64,000 nt of DNA, from positions 124,001-188,000 of the forward strand of contig MU603934.1 of NCBI GenBank assembly GCA_025201845.1, read 5' to 3'. The position numbers and the translations under genes are program-made. Every line of letters starts with the position of its first letter. Position 1 is the stretch's first letter. The notes under the pieces are model-generated. The model was not told where the DNA came from, made no database searches, and saw only the letters and a list, made by a program, of their open reading frames with translations. This stretch comes from Martensiomyces pterosporus. Its lineage: Eukaryota; Kickxellomycota; Kickxellomycetes; Kickxellales; Kickxellaceae. Below, piece by piece: positions 53,539 to 64,000 of the stretch.

Positions 53539-55611
53539 ATGTCTCCTGCTGCCCCCGCCCAAAAGTCTTATCGCGTGCCAAACTCCGAGGTGCCTGGCAG
53601 CTCCTATGTGATTCGCCACCTGTCCAACAAGGACTCCCTCGAGATCCCGCCGGTCCGCGAGCACTATGCAGACAACGTCTTGGGGATGCTCCAGCACTCT
53701 GTCAAGACCAATCCCAACGCCGAGTTCCTCGGCCGCCGCCCGTACAACAAGGAAAAGAACTCGTTCGGCGACTACCAGTGGGTCTCGTATGCCGAGGCGT
53801 ACGACCGGATTCTGAATATCGGTAGTGGCCTTATTCACGTGTTCAAGCGCCACGTCCGCCCCGACGCCGACATCAACAACCTCACCAGGCTGCCGCTGGG
53901 TATGTATGCCGTCAACAGACTGGAGTGGATTTTGGCGGACTACGCCGGCGTGTCGCAGAACCTCTACACGGTCTCCCTGTACGACACCCTGGGAGCCGAT
54001 TCGATCGAGTATATCATGAACCACTCGGAGATCGAGGTCCTGGTGTGCTCCCTGGACAAGGTGCCCAAGATTCTCAAGCTCCGCGAGAAGCTGCCCCTGC
54101 TGAAGGCCGTTGTTTCTATGGACTCGTTTGCGCCAAACACGCCCGAGCAGGGCCTGCCCAGCCCCTTCAACACCTCCAGCGTCACCGTGCTCAAGCAGTG
54201 GGCCGAATCCGCTGGCATTGCGCTCTACGACCTGGCTACCGTCGAGGCCCTTGGCGCCGAGACCCCAGTCCACCCGCGCACGCCCAAGTCCGACGACATC
54301 TTCTGCCTGTGCTACACCTCGGGAACTACGGGAACACCCAAGGCGGCCAAGATCATGCACAGCAACATGGACTTTGTCCAGCGCGCCATGTCGTTCGCCA
54401 TCGTGACCAAGAGCACCCCCGTCTTGCTCTCCTACCTGCCTCTGGCCCACATCTACGAGCGGTTTGCCGAGGTCTACGCAATGTCCGTGCAGGGCAAGAT
54501 CGGGCTCTTCTCGGGCGACATACTCAAGGTAGTTGAGGACATCCAGGCCCTCAAGCCCACGTACTTCTTCAGCGTGCCGCGACTCCTCAACCGCATCTAT
54601 GACCGCCTCGTTGCGGGCACCATCCACGCACCTGGCCTCACTGGTGTCATTGCGCGCAAGGCCGTCGCCGACAAGCTGGCAAATTTGGCAGCCGGCAAGG
54701 GCAACACGCACGCTTTCTGGGACCGCGTCATCTTCGCCAAGATCCGCGCTATTCTGGGCGGTCGCCTCGAGTTTGTCCTCACAGGAAGCGCACCCATTGA
54801 CAAGAACGTCCTGCAGTTCCTCCGGATCTGCTTCTGCTGCCAGGTGTCTGAGGGCTGGGGCCAGACGGAGTCCACCGGGTGCGGCGTTGTCAACGTGGCC
54901 AGCGAGAACCAGGCCGGCCGTATTGGCGTGCCACAGCTTGGTGTGGAGCTCAAGCTTGCTGACGTGCCCGACATGAACTACCATGCCACCGATAAGCCGT
55001 TCCCGCGCGGCGAGATCATGATCCGTGGTGCCAACGTGTTTGGCGGATACTACAAGGACCAGAAGAAGACCGAAGAGACCATCCTCGAGGGCGGGTGGCT
55101 TGCTACAGGCGACGTCGGCCAGATAAACGCCGACGGCACTGTGTCCATCATCGACCGCAAGAAGAACATCTTCAAGCTCTCGCAGGGCGAGTACGTGGCC
55201 CCCGAGAACCTGGAGAACATCTACAGCAAGAACAGCCTTGTGCTCCAGATGTTTGTCCACGGCGACTCCCTGCAGAGCTGCCTCGTCGGTGTTGTCGTTC
55301 CTGACCCGGAGACCTTTGTGCCCTGGGCTCGCAAGCTCACAGGAAGCCAGGGTGCTTCGATCGAGAGCCTTTGCCAGAGTGAGGCAGTCAACAAGACCCT
55401 GGTGAAGATGCTTGCGAAGGACGGAAAGACGGCGAAGCTCCAGGGATACGAGATCCTGAAGGCCATCAAGATCGACCCTGTGCCGTTTGACGTCGAGACG
55501 AACTGCATCCTTACCCCAACCATGAAGCTCAAGCGCAATGTCGCCGCTGACCACTATCGCGCGGACATCGATGCCATGTACGCCGCCATCAACGCGCCCA
55601 AGAGCAGCTAG
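53539..55611 (+). CDS. Long-chain fatty acyl-CoA synthetase
   Basis: 690 residues, intronless, FAA/ACSL type. Activates long-chain fatty acids to acyl-CoA by way of acyl-AMP. AMP-binding motif CYTSGTTGTPKAAKIMHSN at about 256-275; LSYLPLAHIYERFAE; the FVLTGSAPI and EGWGQTESTG (A5-type) motifs; GWLATGDVGQINADGTVSII and DRKKNIFKLSQGEYVAPENL near the C-terminus. No membrane span or clear PTS1 (it ends KSS), so ER, lipid droplet or peroxisome cannot be told. The strongly biased codons and the CT-rich promoter suggest high expression. A 674-codon open frame lies antisense across it, an effect of codon bias. Confidence 0.95.
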   Translation: MSPAAPAQKSYRVPNSEVPGSSYVIRHLSNKDSLEIPPVREHYADNVLGMLQHSVKTNPNAEFLGRRPYNKEKNSFGDYQWVSYAEAYDRILNIGSGLIHVFKRHVRPDADINNLTRLPLGMYAVNRLEWILADYAGVSQNLYTVSLYDTLGADSIEYIMNHSEIEVLVCSLDKVPKILKLREKLPLLKAVVSMDSFAPNTPEQGLPSPFNTSSVTVLKQWAESAGIALYDLATVEALGAETPVHPRTPKSDDIFCLCYTSGTTGTPKAAKIMHSNMDFVQRAMSFAIVTKSTPVLLSYLPLAHIYERFAEVYAMSVQGKIGLFSGDILKVVEDIQALKPTYFFSVPRLLNRIYDRLVAGTIHAPGLTGVIARKAVADKLANLAAGKGNTHAFWDRVIFAKIRAILGGRLEFVLTGSAPIDKNVLQFLRICFCCQVSEGWGQTESTGCGVVNVASENQAGRIGVPQLGVELKLADVPDMNYHATDKPFPRGEIMIRGANVFGGYYKDQKKTEETILEGGWLATGDVGQINADGTVSIIDRKKNIFKLSQGEYVAPENLENIYSKNSLVLQMFVHGDSLQSCLVGVVVPDPETFVPWARKLTGSQGASIESLCQSEAVNKTLVKMLAKDGKTAKLQGYEILKAIKIDPVPFDVETNCILTPTMKLKRNVAADHYRADIDAMYAAINAPKSS

Positions 55612-55838
55612 ACAGAAAACAAAAAAACTGCCAATTTGGCAGAGGGATATTCAACTCTGATAGCAACACAAATAAATGTTCAGTGCATAAGATTGGGATG
55701 GCTCACGAGCGGCTCGAGAATCGGGCTGTTTTGGACGCTCGAGACCAAAAAAAGAGGCCAAACTGTTTTTCTCTCTTTTTCACGGCAATTTCATTTGATT
55801 AATTCAGCGTTTATTTGCATGCTCTGTTGTTGCGCAGG

Positions 55839-57119
55839 ATGGCACGCTTCCCAGTTACGCTTGTAGAGTCCTGCAGCGCCAACGGCGTTGCTGCGCTTGT
55901 ATTCGACGCTGGCTTCCATATCATCGACAGGTAGGCCTAGAGGCAACTGCACTCCTCACCACACTGAGCAGGAAAATTCAGCGTGCATTCACGCCACCGC
56001 TGCTAATCTCAGTTCCCGTTGCTGTGTAGCACCGGAAAGATTGTTGCCTCAACTGTTGAGGGCCTAGGCGACGGCGTAAAGGTTGTGGCGGGTTCGGCAA
56101 AAGGCGCGATCAAGGCGGTAGCGTTCAGCCGCGATGGCACGCTGTTCGCCGCATGCACCGTGGACAAAGGCCTGTATATCTACAACACAGAAAGCTGGGG
56201 CCAGATCCGGTCCCTGACCACGGCGAAGCGCACCAACGCCATTGCCTTTGACCCCAAGGGCGAGTACCTGGTGACGGCCGACAAGTTTGGCGACGCCTAC
56301 CGCATTGCGCCGTACCCAAAGACCCCCGCAGAGGAGAAGCCCTCGCTGTTGCTGGGCCATGTGTCGATTCTCTGCGACATCAAGTTTACCTACGGAGAGC
56401 ACCCGTTCGTGCTTACGTGTGATCGCGATGAGAAGCTGAGGGTCAGCAAGTACCCCAACTCGTACAACATCCAGGCGTTTGGTCTTGGGCACACGGAGTT
56501 TGTCACCTCGGTTGCTGCTGCGCAGTTCGCTGCGGATAGTGCCGTGACGGGGTCGGGCGACGGCACCGTGAGGCTGTGGAGTGTTGTGAGTGGCCAGCTG
56601 CTCCAGACCGTGGAGCTCGAGGGTTTGCTGGCTAAGTACTACAAGGACGGGAGCGTGCAGCGCGGAGAGAACTCGTTCGAGGATAGGACAGCTGGTGAGG
56701 AAAGATACGGTGTGCTGCGCGTGCGTGCCGCTGAAGACACGAGGCAGTTCGTTGTTGCTGTGGAGAAGATCCCCGCCCTGGTTGTGCTCCCGTTTGTTGA
56801 TGGCGCCCTTGGCAGCCCCCAGGTCATCGATATCGCTCGTGCGCCCACCGACGTTGCTGTGCTTGGCAGCCGCATCCTTGTCTCCTACACGCCTTCGGAA
56901 GATACGACTGAGAAGACTGAGGGGTCGCTTGTGGATGTGCTTAGGAGCGATGAGGACGGCAGGTATGCGGTTGACCAGGAGCTGGCTCGGCAGCTGGGTG
57001 CAATTACGACGGCGGAAACTGACACGGCTCCCACCGTCCAGTCAATCTTTGTCTGGGGCAACAAAATGTACATCGAGCGCCCAGACAAGGGTGGCGACGA
57101 CGATGGTGACGACGAGTAG
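55839..57119 (+). CDS. TRM82: tRNA (guanine-N7)-methyltransferase non-catalytic subunit TRM82 (WDR4)
   Basis: WD40 partner that stabilises TRM8 for m7G46 formation in tRNA. Two exons, 55839-55930 and 56030-57119, join as Ser (AG|C) across a 99 bp intron with a TGCTAATC branch region; 393 residues. WD-type blades seen: AIKAVAFSRDGTLFAACTVD, TNAIAFDPKGEYLVTADKFGDAYR (the ADK-GD signature of TRM82), LLGHVSILCDIKFTYGEHPF, FVTSVAAAQ and AVTGSGDGTVRLW. The C-terminal part is acidic and ends DDDGDDE. The exon 1 peptide MARFPVTLVESCSANGVAAL fits the first blade strand. Confidence 0.88.
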
Positions 57120-57263
57120 CTCCAGCAGCCATGCCACGAGCAAAGTGCCACCGAAAACTGCGAGGAGAAACATAGTCTAGCAGCAAAGTTGGTTTATGTT
57201 ATAGTGACAAAGGAAGGTGAAGATGAATAGGAAAGCTGTGGAGGGGGTTTTTTTTTTCTTTCG

Positions 57264-59419
57264 TCAGACGTGGTGCCGGCGCTTCAGAAGCGTAGCGTCT
57301 CTCATGTTCAGCGTAAAGTCCGAGCTGCTGCTCTCCTGCGACGACACAGATCCAGCAGGCGACCTGTTGCGCCCAAAGATGCGCGGCTTCTTGATGGGCA
57401 TCTCGAGTGCCTTCGAAATGAGATTCAGGTCAGCCTCGGCCGTCTGGACATCGATCGGGCTGCCCAGCGTGCCTTGCCAGCAGTGCCTCTGGTGGATGGG
57501 GCTGGCAACCGCCTGAATGTCGACCCAAAGCGGCGTGCGCAGGGGGTTTCCACAGGTCTTCTCCCTTGCCCTGTCTCTGACAGCGGCTGCCATGCGCAGT
57601 GGTCCTGGGCTCCTCAGCCCGCACCCGTACTCCGCCGCGCTGCTGTCGTTGGTGCCGATGCCTGGACCAAACGCCGCGTCCCATGCCGGCGTGTTGGCGT
57701 ACCACTGGTGCGCCGACTCGTCGTCGCCCAAACGGCGCATGGCATAGGCCAGATCGTAGGCGCACTTCATGGTGTTTTTGGGCGAGAACTGGCTCCTGTC
57801 CGGACAGAAAACGCCGTTACTGCCGCGGCCACCCAGATGCGGAGCCATCCGCCTGGCCCCGTGCCTGCGCTTGTTCACCGATGCATGAGCGGCAGCCGAA
57901 ATGACGTCGTTGCCGTACATCTCGCTGATGCCCTCGCGGATCCACGGGTGGCGCATGAAATCGTCGATGGTGTAGCGCCTCCTGGGGTCGAGCTCCAAAA
58001 GGTGCGAGATCAGATGCTTGACCTGCGGGTTGACGTCGTCCCACCAGGGCGACAGGAACTCATACTGGCCCATGGCCACCTTGCGCGTGAGCACCTTGGC
58101 GTCCTCGTCGTAGAACGGCGGAAAGCCGCAGATGAGCGCGTAGAGCATGCACCCCAGCCCCCACATGTCCACGGACTTGGTATACAGCTCGTCGCGCACG
58201 ATCTCAGGAGCGGCATACCCGGTGGTGCCGCAGGGCGTGTGCGTGGCTTGGTTCCAAACAACCTTGCTCAGCCCAAAGTCAATCAGCTTGACACGGCCAA
58301 TGCCGCCGCCACCAACACCAGGCACAAATATTCCCTCCTCCTGCTTTTCGCCAAGGTCGCCAGCCCGCCGCTTCTCTTTCATGCCGGAGGGCACAACGGG
58401 GATGGGCTCAAAGACGACGTTCTCGAGTTTGAGGTCGCGCTGCACGACGCCGTTGGCATGCAGATAGCGCACGGCCTCGGCCACCTGGATGATGACGTGG
58501 CGGGCGAGTTTCTCGCTCAGGTACGTCAGCTGCAATACGCGGTCGAAGAGCTCGCCGCCCTCGGCGTACTCCATTATTAGATAGTAGTAGTCGCGGGCCT
58601 CGCGGAAGTCCAGCAGCCGGATGATGCGTGGATGGTGGAGGCTGTCCATGATTGCCACCTCCTTGCGAATGTTGGCCTCCTGCACGGCGGACAGCCCCGT
58701 CTTGCGGATGGCCTTGATGGCTACGTCCTCGCCTGTGTCTTCCTTGCGAGCCCGGTAGACTGTGCTGAATGCGCCTCTACACAAAATCAGCCATCAAGCG
58801 TGGTTAGTTGCTGGAATGGGTGGGGGTGGTTGAGAAGAATATGCAAGGGCTCTTTTTTCAGGCAGTGGAAATTGCGACTATGAGAATGGTGGCGTGCATG
58901 ACTGTGACCGCATGGTGGAAATCACCCACCATCTGCAATCAGCGCGTGTACATGAACAAGGTCGCGGATGCCAAGTGTGCTCAACCACGAGCTGGCCGGC
59001 ACCCGCCATCCCTCCCTCAGATAACACCAGTAGCGCAAGGAGCACAGGCAGGTGCGCACTTACTGTCCAATGCGGCTAATGACAGTGTACCCGTCAAGCG
59101 CAGGCAGGCCGTTTCTGGAGCCATCGCCGTCACAAGAACCCACGGCGGCACAGCCGATGTTGGAGTTTCTGCGCTGCTGCTGCTTCTGACTCGCGCCACT
59201 GCGCTGCTGGTCACCCCCAGCTGAGCCAAGGTACGCCGCCGCCTCGTGTATGGCCTCAAAAGACCGCCGCCGATGCCCGCCAAGCGGCGATGCGCTGCTG
59301 TTCATAGCCCCAATGCCGCTGACAAAGCCAGTGTCCTTGGGGATGGATATGGTTAGGCTGAAGGCCGCGGCGCTGCCAACCCGAGTGGCATCGCTGTCGC
59401 TAGGCAGAACGGCGCTCAT
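57264..59419 (-). CDS. RCK/Srk1-type (MAPKAP-like) serine/threonine protein kinase
   Basis: Two exons, 59419-59064 and 58776-57264, 622 residues. The N-terminal ~110 residues are Ser/Gly-rich and probably regulatory. Kinase domain about 113-400: glycine loop IGQGAFSTVY, VAIKAI Lys, MEYAEGGELFDRVL, catalytic loop at about 231, DFGLSKVV at about 286, CGTTGYAAPEIV. The catalytic loop reads VVQRDLKLEN, so the usual His of HRD is Gln. A Gly/Glu-rich insert lies between LENVVFEPIP and KLIDFG, as in yeast Rck2. YEFLSPWWDDVNPQVKHLIS and the tail are RCK/Srk1-like, suggesting a stress-MAPK-activated kinase. A (CA)12 tract lies in the 5' leader, ending 13 nt before the ATG. Confidence 0.88.
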
Positions 59420-59431
59420 CTGTTTGGCGTT

Positions 59432-59456
59432 TGTGTGTGTGTGTGTGTGTGTGTGT
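59432..59456. repeat. (GT)n microsatellite in the kinase 5' leader
   Basis: About 12 GT units on the plus strand, read as CA in the kinase mRNA, ending 13 nt before the start codon. Length variation could affect leader structure. Confidence 0.9.
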
Positions 59457-60622
59457 ATCTGGTGTATACAAAAGGAAACAGCGAGGGGTATGGTAAGGGG
59501 CCGACAAGAATGGGGAAGAGAGAAAAGGAAGGAGAGCTGAATGGCCTGTAAGGGTGTCTTGAAGGACAAGGGCGGGGGAAGGGATGTGTTAATAAAGGAA
59601 CCAAAAGCAAGCGGGCAAGCTGGCAGGTGTGCAGAGCAGGAGCACCAGAGTATGCAAAGGCGGGCTTTACTGCTAATGCACGCAGTACGTTTTATGAACA
59701 GGAAGGCAAGCAGAAGTCGCCGGGTGTTTACGCCAATTTATTTTTGTGCCAAAGAGAGTGAATAGATGGTGTTGGAAAGCCCAGGAGTGCTGCTCTGGAA
59801 AGAGAAAAGAGCCTGTGACTAAGACAAGACGCGCCTCCTTCATTTCAAGCTGCTGTCTAGCACACACATACACACAGCAGACACCTTTATTTGAAAGAGA
59901 AATCCTGAGTGTATTTTTAGTGCTGTCTTCTAGGTGACACCCCCTCCAGCTTCTGGCACAAGTGCAAGAGCGCTAAATTTGGCCGTTTGGAGTGCGTAGT
60001 GTCGGGGGAGCGCGATCCCCACTCTGTATCCAGATGCGCCAGCACAGCATGCCATCGCATCCACTGAGAGGCTGCGCCTGGCAAAGCCGTGTGGGCCGTA
60101 GACATCGGCTGATTTCCTGCCTGTGCTCCCTGCTACTCCCCATCTTGCCAACCCGCAATGCTGGACACTAAGCTGCTGGTCCCAGCGGGCTTATTATCTC
60201 GTCTTTGCGGGCAGCAGCGGTCTGCTCTTGCAGCCCGGCAAAGACCGAGCGCGAATGCTACGTCCATCGATGGCATGGCACCATATCCTTTTTGGGTGTG
60301 CTGTTTTGTCGCCCGCTGCAAAAGAGCAGATTTTCCATTGTTGAATAATAGAAAGGAATGCGTCCCAGTCCCCTTCAAGCGCCTTTGTACAAAGAGCGGG
60401 GCTGTATACGCCCTTTTTCTTTCTAGATCACTGGCATAAACCTGTTCTCGTGCTGCACAGCCATTTCCCTGCGTGCACACAAAGCACGCCGACTGCGGCA
60501 AAGGGATACGAGGCACTCGAATGTATGGGCTTCCTTTGAGACGCAGCGTGCTGTATGCGTTTTTATTATCGGTGTATTTACAAAGCAGGCCCCTCGCTCC
60601 ACACATGGGCGTGCTGGCTTTT

Positions 60623-60682
60623 AGACTATAGAATGGAGAGGGCAGAAAGAGAAGACTATAGAATGGAGAGGGCAGAAAGAGA
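60623..60682. repeat. Perfect 30-bp tandem duplication
   Basis: Two identical copies (60623-60652, 60653-60682) in the 3' flank of the forkhead gene, followed by an A/G/C-rich stretch with ACAGACAAA repeats. Confidence 0.95.
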
Positions 60683-60849
60683 AAAAAAGACAGACAAAAG
60701 ACAGACAAAGGACAGTCGCAAACAGACGTGTGGATATGAGATTCACACTCCCACACATTACGAACCAAGGAAAGCGAAAAGGGGATATCCGGGATCCATC
60801 GACGTGACGTTGGAAAGGATGCCGTGCATATGGCTGGCATGCTCGGCTC

Positions 60850-62952
60850 CTAGAGCGGCCGGTGGTCAGCAGGAGCAACAGTCGGCTCCCGCGCATCGCC
60901 AAACGAAAAGTACGACGAAATGTCGCCAATCCCGCAGGCAGCGCCCTGGCCCCCAGCGCCGCCATTGCCGCTGGCCATCTCCTCTGCCCCGGCCATCGCC
61001 TTTTGATGCACGTGCCTCGCTTCCTCATCCTGCTGCTTGGTCGCATCAGCCGCTGCTGAAGCACATGTATCAGCCGTTGACGGCCGACTGCTGCCGCTAG
61101 TGAGAACCTCTGGCGACGCTGTCTGGTGCTTTTGCATCCCAGGTGTGTGATGCTGCGGCGGAAGAAGGTATCCGGGGAGAGAGGGCGTGGTCTTGGCTGC
61201 TACTCGGGAGCTCAGACTCAGCGGGTTCAGCGCCTGAAGGCTGCTGTCCTTGCCGCCGCTCACCGGCGTTAGCTGTGCCGACTTGGAGCTGAGAAACTGC
61301 ATGGCTGCCGCCGTTGCTGCTGCCGCTGCCTCGGATGCTGAGGTGCTTGGTGCTGGGCTGATATCAGGTGTGATCGCTGGCGGCCCTGCTGCCACTGCTG
61401 CTGCCGCCGCCGCCATGTTGGCAGCGAACGGATTGATGTTGTTGAATGCAGGCGGCTGTGGAAACGGCGGTGCTCGCTGCTGCAGGCTGTAGGAGCGGCT
61501 AGGGTCGCTGCCGCCACTGCTCAGCATGGCTGCCTGGGGCGTGGTCGGGTACGGTGCATAGCGCTGGACGAAGCAGCCTGGGATCTGCAGCGATGCTCTG
61601 CGCAGCGGATAGCCGGCACCGCCCTGCGGACCCCCGCATGCTCCTCTGGACAGCGCAGAGGACGGTGACGACATAGCCCCAACGTCGCTTAGGCTCTGCG
61701 CCACGCCCAGAAAGAGCGACGGGTTGAGCGACGAACCACCATTGCCCTGTCTGGGACCAGGCGGCAGGAGATCGAGCGATGGTCTGCCGCTTCCTTCTAC
61801 GCTTGGCATTCCTTTTGCAGCGGCCATCCCCATGGGCCGCTGGTCCCTGGGCATCGAGTACCTGTGCAGCGGTGGCTTGGGCTTATTCTGCACCGTAGCA
61901 TCCAGCACCGCCAAATCCACGGTCCAATACGCGCCTTTGCCGGGTTCGTTGATGGGCCGTGGGATGCGCACAAAGGTCTTGTTCAGCGAGAGATTGTGCC
62001 GTATGGAGTTCTTCCACCCAGCACCAGCCGTTTTGAAGTACGGGTAGTGCTCCATGATCCAGTTGTAGATCTCATTCAGCGTCATCTGCTTGCGTGGGTG
62101 CCTGAGAATCGCATAAGTAATCAGAGTCGCGTACGAGTATGGTGGCTTGCCGCTGGTGTGGGTTTTGAGCTGTGTGGCGCCGCTCAGGAGAAGAGCAATG
62201 TCAGGCAGCCCGCCGTTCGTCATGCACGACGGGGCCGATGCTGACGGGGGTGGGCGGAGGTCCTTGCTTGCTGCTGTTTGTGGTGGCGACGACATGAGCG
62301 GCATGAAAATCGCTGGCTCGCTGCCCCGGTGGTGCGACAGTGATGGGCCGATGCCCAGTGGAAGTGGCGGCAGCATTGGCTGCTGGCCAGGCGTCAGCAC
62401 CATCGACATGTCACGTCCATGGGGTGAAATCTGGTCTGTGCGTATCTGCTGCTGGTGGACCATATCGGGCTGCGGCGGCGGCTGGAGCGTAGGCACTGGG
62501 TAGTTGATAGACTGGCGGTGCATCCTTTGCTGCATACCAAACTGCTGTTGCTGCTGCTGCTGCTGCTGCTGCTGGGTCTGAGTGGCAGTGAAAGAGAGGT
62601 GCGCCTGCCGTGTAACAGTGGCAGCGGAAGAAGATGTTGAAGGGGCAGGGAGAATGGCCGTGTTTACATTCTGGTTAGGGGGTCCAGCTGCAGAGTTGTT
62701 GCTGGGGATCGACCTCACCTGGCTGCCATTTCCGCCAGCAGGAGGCGCAAAGGGGTTTATGAATGCTGCCGTGGCACCGGTAGCTTCAGGCAGCATTTGA
62801 GAATACATTCCGGTTCTGTCAAGCGACTGTGGCGGTGGTAGGCCACGGTCTATAGAAACCACTGATGCCGGCGTTTGTGCTGTTGCTTGTTGGCTGTTGT
62901 GCGCAGTGGGTGAAGTCCTTGTTGGGATCATTCTACCACCGATACTGTTCAT
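60850..62952 (-). CDS. Forkhead-box transcription factor
   Basis: 700 residues, intronless. Forkhead DNA-binding domain at about 268-345: [33 protein letters not shown], helix 3 [18 protein letters not shown], then GKGAYWTVD. The N-terminal part has a CAG-encoded Gln run (62543-62574). After the domain come Pro/Ser-, Ala- (AAAAAVAAG) and Gly-rich stretches typical of activation regions. No FHA domain is visible, so it is not a canonical Fkh1/2; a Sep1- or Hcm1-like cell-cycle role is possible but unproven. The start at 62952 is the first ATG of the frame. Confidence 0.93.
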   Translation of the reverse strand: MNSIGGRMIPTRTSPTAHNSQQATAQTPASVVSIDRGLPPPQSLDRTGMYSQMLPEATGATAAFINPFAPPAGGNGSQVRSIPSNNSAAGPPNQNVNTAILPAPSTSSSAATVTRQAHLSFTATQTQQQQQQQQQQQFGMQQRMHRQSINYPVPTLQPPPQPDMVHQQQIRTDQISPHGRDMSMVLTPGQQPMLPPLPLGIGPSLSHHRGSEPAIFMPLMSSPPQTAASKDLRPPPSASAPSCMTNGGLPDIALLLSGATQLKTHTSGKPPYSYATLITYAILRHPRKQMTLNEIYNWIMEHYPYFKTAGAGWKNSIRHNLSLNKTFVRIPRPINEPGKGAYWTVDLAVLDATVQNKPKPPLHRYSMPRDQRPMGMAAAKGMPSVEGSGRPSLDLLPPGPRQGNGGSSLNPSLFLGVAQSLSDVGAMSSPSSALSRGACGGPQGGAGYPLRRASLQIPGCFVQRYAPYPTTPQAAMLSSGGSDPSRSYSLQQRAPPFPQPPAFNNINPFAANMAAAAAAVAAGPPAITPDISPAPSTSASEAAAAATAAAMQFLSSKSAQLTPVSGGKDSSLQALNPLSLSSRVAAKTTPSLPGYLLPPQHHTPGMQKHQTASPEVLTSGSSRPSTADTCASAAADATKQQDEEARHVHQKAMAGAEEMASGNGGAGGQGAACGIGDISSYFSFGDAREPTVAPADHRPL
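62543..62574. repeat. CTG/CAG run encoding polyglutamine
   Basis: About ten CAG-type codons in the forkhead gene; a likely length-variable site. Confidence 0.85.
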
Positions 62953-64000
62953 TCAATAGGCTATGGAGAGAGGACAAAAAGACAGCAGCATTATTGCAGG
63001 TGAGTAGAATTGGAGCAAGGTGTGCCAGTTGGCTTCCAAGTGAATGCGTCAAGGATCGAGGAGCGCCTGCAGTGTCATTGAATGGAGCCTAGGGCTCACT
63101 CATCCTCCGAGTGCTGCCAGCAAGCCCTCCAGAGGATAATTTGGCAAGGATTTGCCATTTTGTGCTGTGGAACAGCGACAATTACCACTGGCGTTGAGTG
63201 TAGAAGGCAAATGCGCGAGAGAGTGGTGTTTTTTTTTTGCTGCGAGCAGCAGTACAACAGCAGAGAACACAGTGGGCTGGGGCACTGCAGCCAGCCTCGC
63301 GTACATGAGTATGCAGCGAGAATGCAGGCGCTATCTTTCCCGCTCAGGTTCCGATCCTGCAATGCACCAACAAATGGATGCGCCTTGAAAACGCTTGGGA
63401 GTGGCTGTTCCCGAGGTGTTCAGTGAGCACCGCAGAAGAAAGAAGATTTGCAATGTAGATTTTGCGTATGTGGGAACTCGACCGAGTAGTGGCCATGCAT
63501 CATGCTGTGCGATGCAGCGCCCAGCAAAGAAATTTTTTTGTTCGAAGGACAGCAGGATAAGGTGAGAGGGGCATTTGTGAGGAAGTTGGGGCTAGATAGG
63601 CACTTACTGCTGAGATCTCTTTGATGGTGTGGCAAGCTGGTGTACAGAGAGAGCTGAGGGCGGTAAGGCTAGGTGAAGAGAGTGTGGACAGCAGCTGTTG
63701 CTTGACGGTGATGACGATGAAGGGCCAGAATAGACGACGGGGGGAGTCAGGGCTGGTAAGGGTTGCTATTTTAAGTAGGCCGGACCAATGGGTATGTAGA
63801 AAATGAATGTGGCCAGCACAGACAGACAAGGCAAACAGACAGCGTTGCTTAGTAGCCAGCAAGGAAAAGCCTTGGTGGTGGCAATGAATGTGGGGGTGAG
63901 GATGAAGATGAGGGCGATGAAGTGAGCTTGCGTGAGATATGAGGGTTGGTGGTGGTAATGAAAAAAGGATTGAGTCAAGGGATGGCAGGCAAGAAAGACT
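62953..64000. promoter_or_regulatory. Forkhead gene upstream region to the window end
   Basis: 1.05 kb. No domain in any frame. A T run at 63230-63239 and several short CT/AG blocks; an intron in the 5' leader is possible, but I could not define it. Confidence 0.4.

Larger units (their letters stand above)
59420..60849. other. Intergenic: kinase promoter and forkhead 3' flank
   Basis: 1.43 kb. Minus-strand frames read through it (60133-60840) but contain repeat-driven Phe/Leu/Pro-rich peptides and no domain. Carries the (GT)n tract and the 30-bp duplication. Confidence 0.45.

Noticed and set aside
53530..55554. A 674-codon open frame antisense to the acyl-CoA synthetase
   Set aside because: It mirrors the biased, GC-ending codons of the sense gene; its peptide is Leu/Val/Gly/Asp/His-rich without a domain, while the sense strand is a complete known enzyme.
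57270..58580. A 436-codon plus-strand frame opposite the kinase
   Set aside because: Same codon-bias shadow; the kinase on the minus strand explains the DNA.
60133..60840. A 235-codon minus-strand frame after the forkhead gene
   Set aside because: Phe/Leu/Pro/Ser-rich peptide driven by CT-rich DNA and the 30-bp repeat; looks like the 3' untranslated region.

Overview
This window is nuclear DNA of a fungus. The genes are eukaryotic: spliceosome, ER, mitochondrial import, nucleolar and chromatin proteins. They carry short introns with GTAAGT-like donors and CTAAC/CTAAT/CTGAC-type branch sites, and several families are fungal-specific or fungal-typical (a HAM1-like protein, DUF1769, an RCK/Srk1-type kinase, a possible Arb1). 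The loose layout, with long His/Gln/Ser-rich transcription factors and large spaces around them, suggests an early-diverging lineage, perhaps Kickxellomycotina-like. That placement is an inference. I recognised no rRNA, tRNA, snRNA, transposon or CRISPR array.

Layout. 0-4.6 kb: an EDEM-type ER mannosidase (minus strand, 8 exons, 3' end cut by the window edge). 5.0-7.8 kb: HAM1-like protein. 8.7-10.6 kb: pyruvate dehydrogenase E1 beta. 13.2-21.8 kb: two related bHLH transcription factors transcribed away from each other across an apparently gene-free 6.0 kb. 22.8-25.7 kb: a RecA-fold-like protein, a possible Arb1 and the PDX2/SNO glutaminase. 26.7-30.3 kb: a six-exon ADF-H plus PH protein. 30.5-41.5 kb: a dense housekeeping block of CWC25, EMC6, RAD18, TIM50, an NAD(P)-binding protein, DOM34, CWC21 and a MYST acetyltransferase. 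42-50.3 kb: alpha-arrestin, an orphan C2H2 protein and fibrillarin. 51-57.1 kb: DUF1769, long-chain acyl-CoA synthetase and TRM82. 57.2-63 kb: an RCK-type kinase and a forkhead factor.

Gene partnerships are thematic, not operonic. EDEM and EMC6 serve ER protein quality and biogenesis. CWC25 and CWC21 act in the catalytic spliceosome. TIM50 and PDB1 are mitochondrial. RAD18 and the RecA-like protein both point to damage tolerance. The alpha-arrestin and the DUF1769 protein both carry PPxY motifs for Rsp5-type ligases.

The most interesting observations concern splicing and regulation. Two micro-exons (13 and 14 nt) are needed to keep conserved domains in frame, one of them followed by a GC donor. 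All 20 introns I could place end in TAG, including one where phase forces a nearer CAG to be skipped. The 6 kb divergent region between the two bHLH paralogues looks like a large shared regulatory region.
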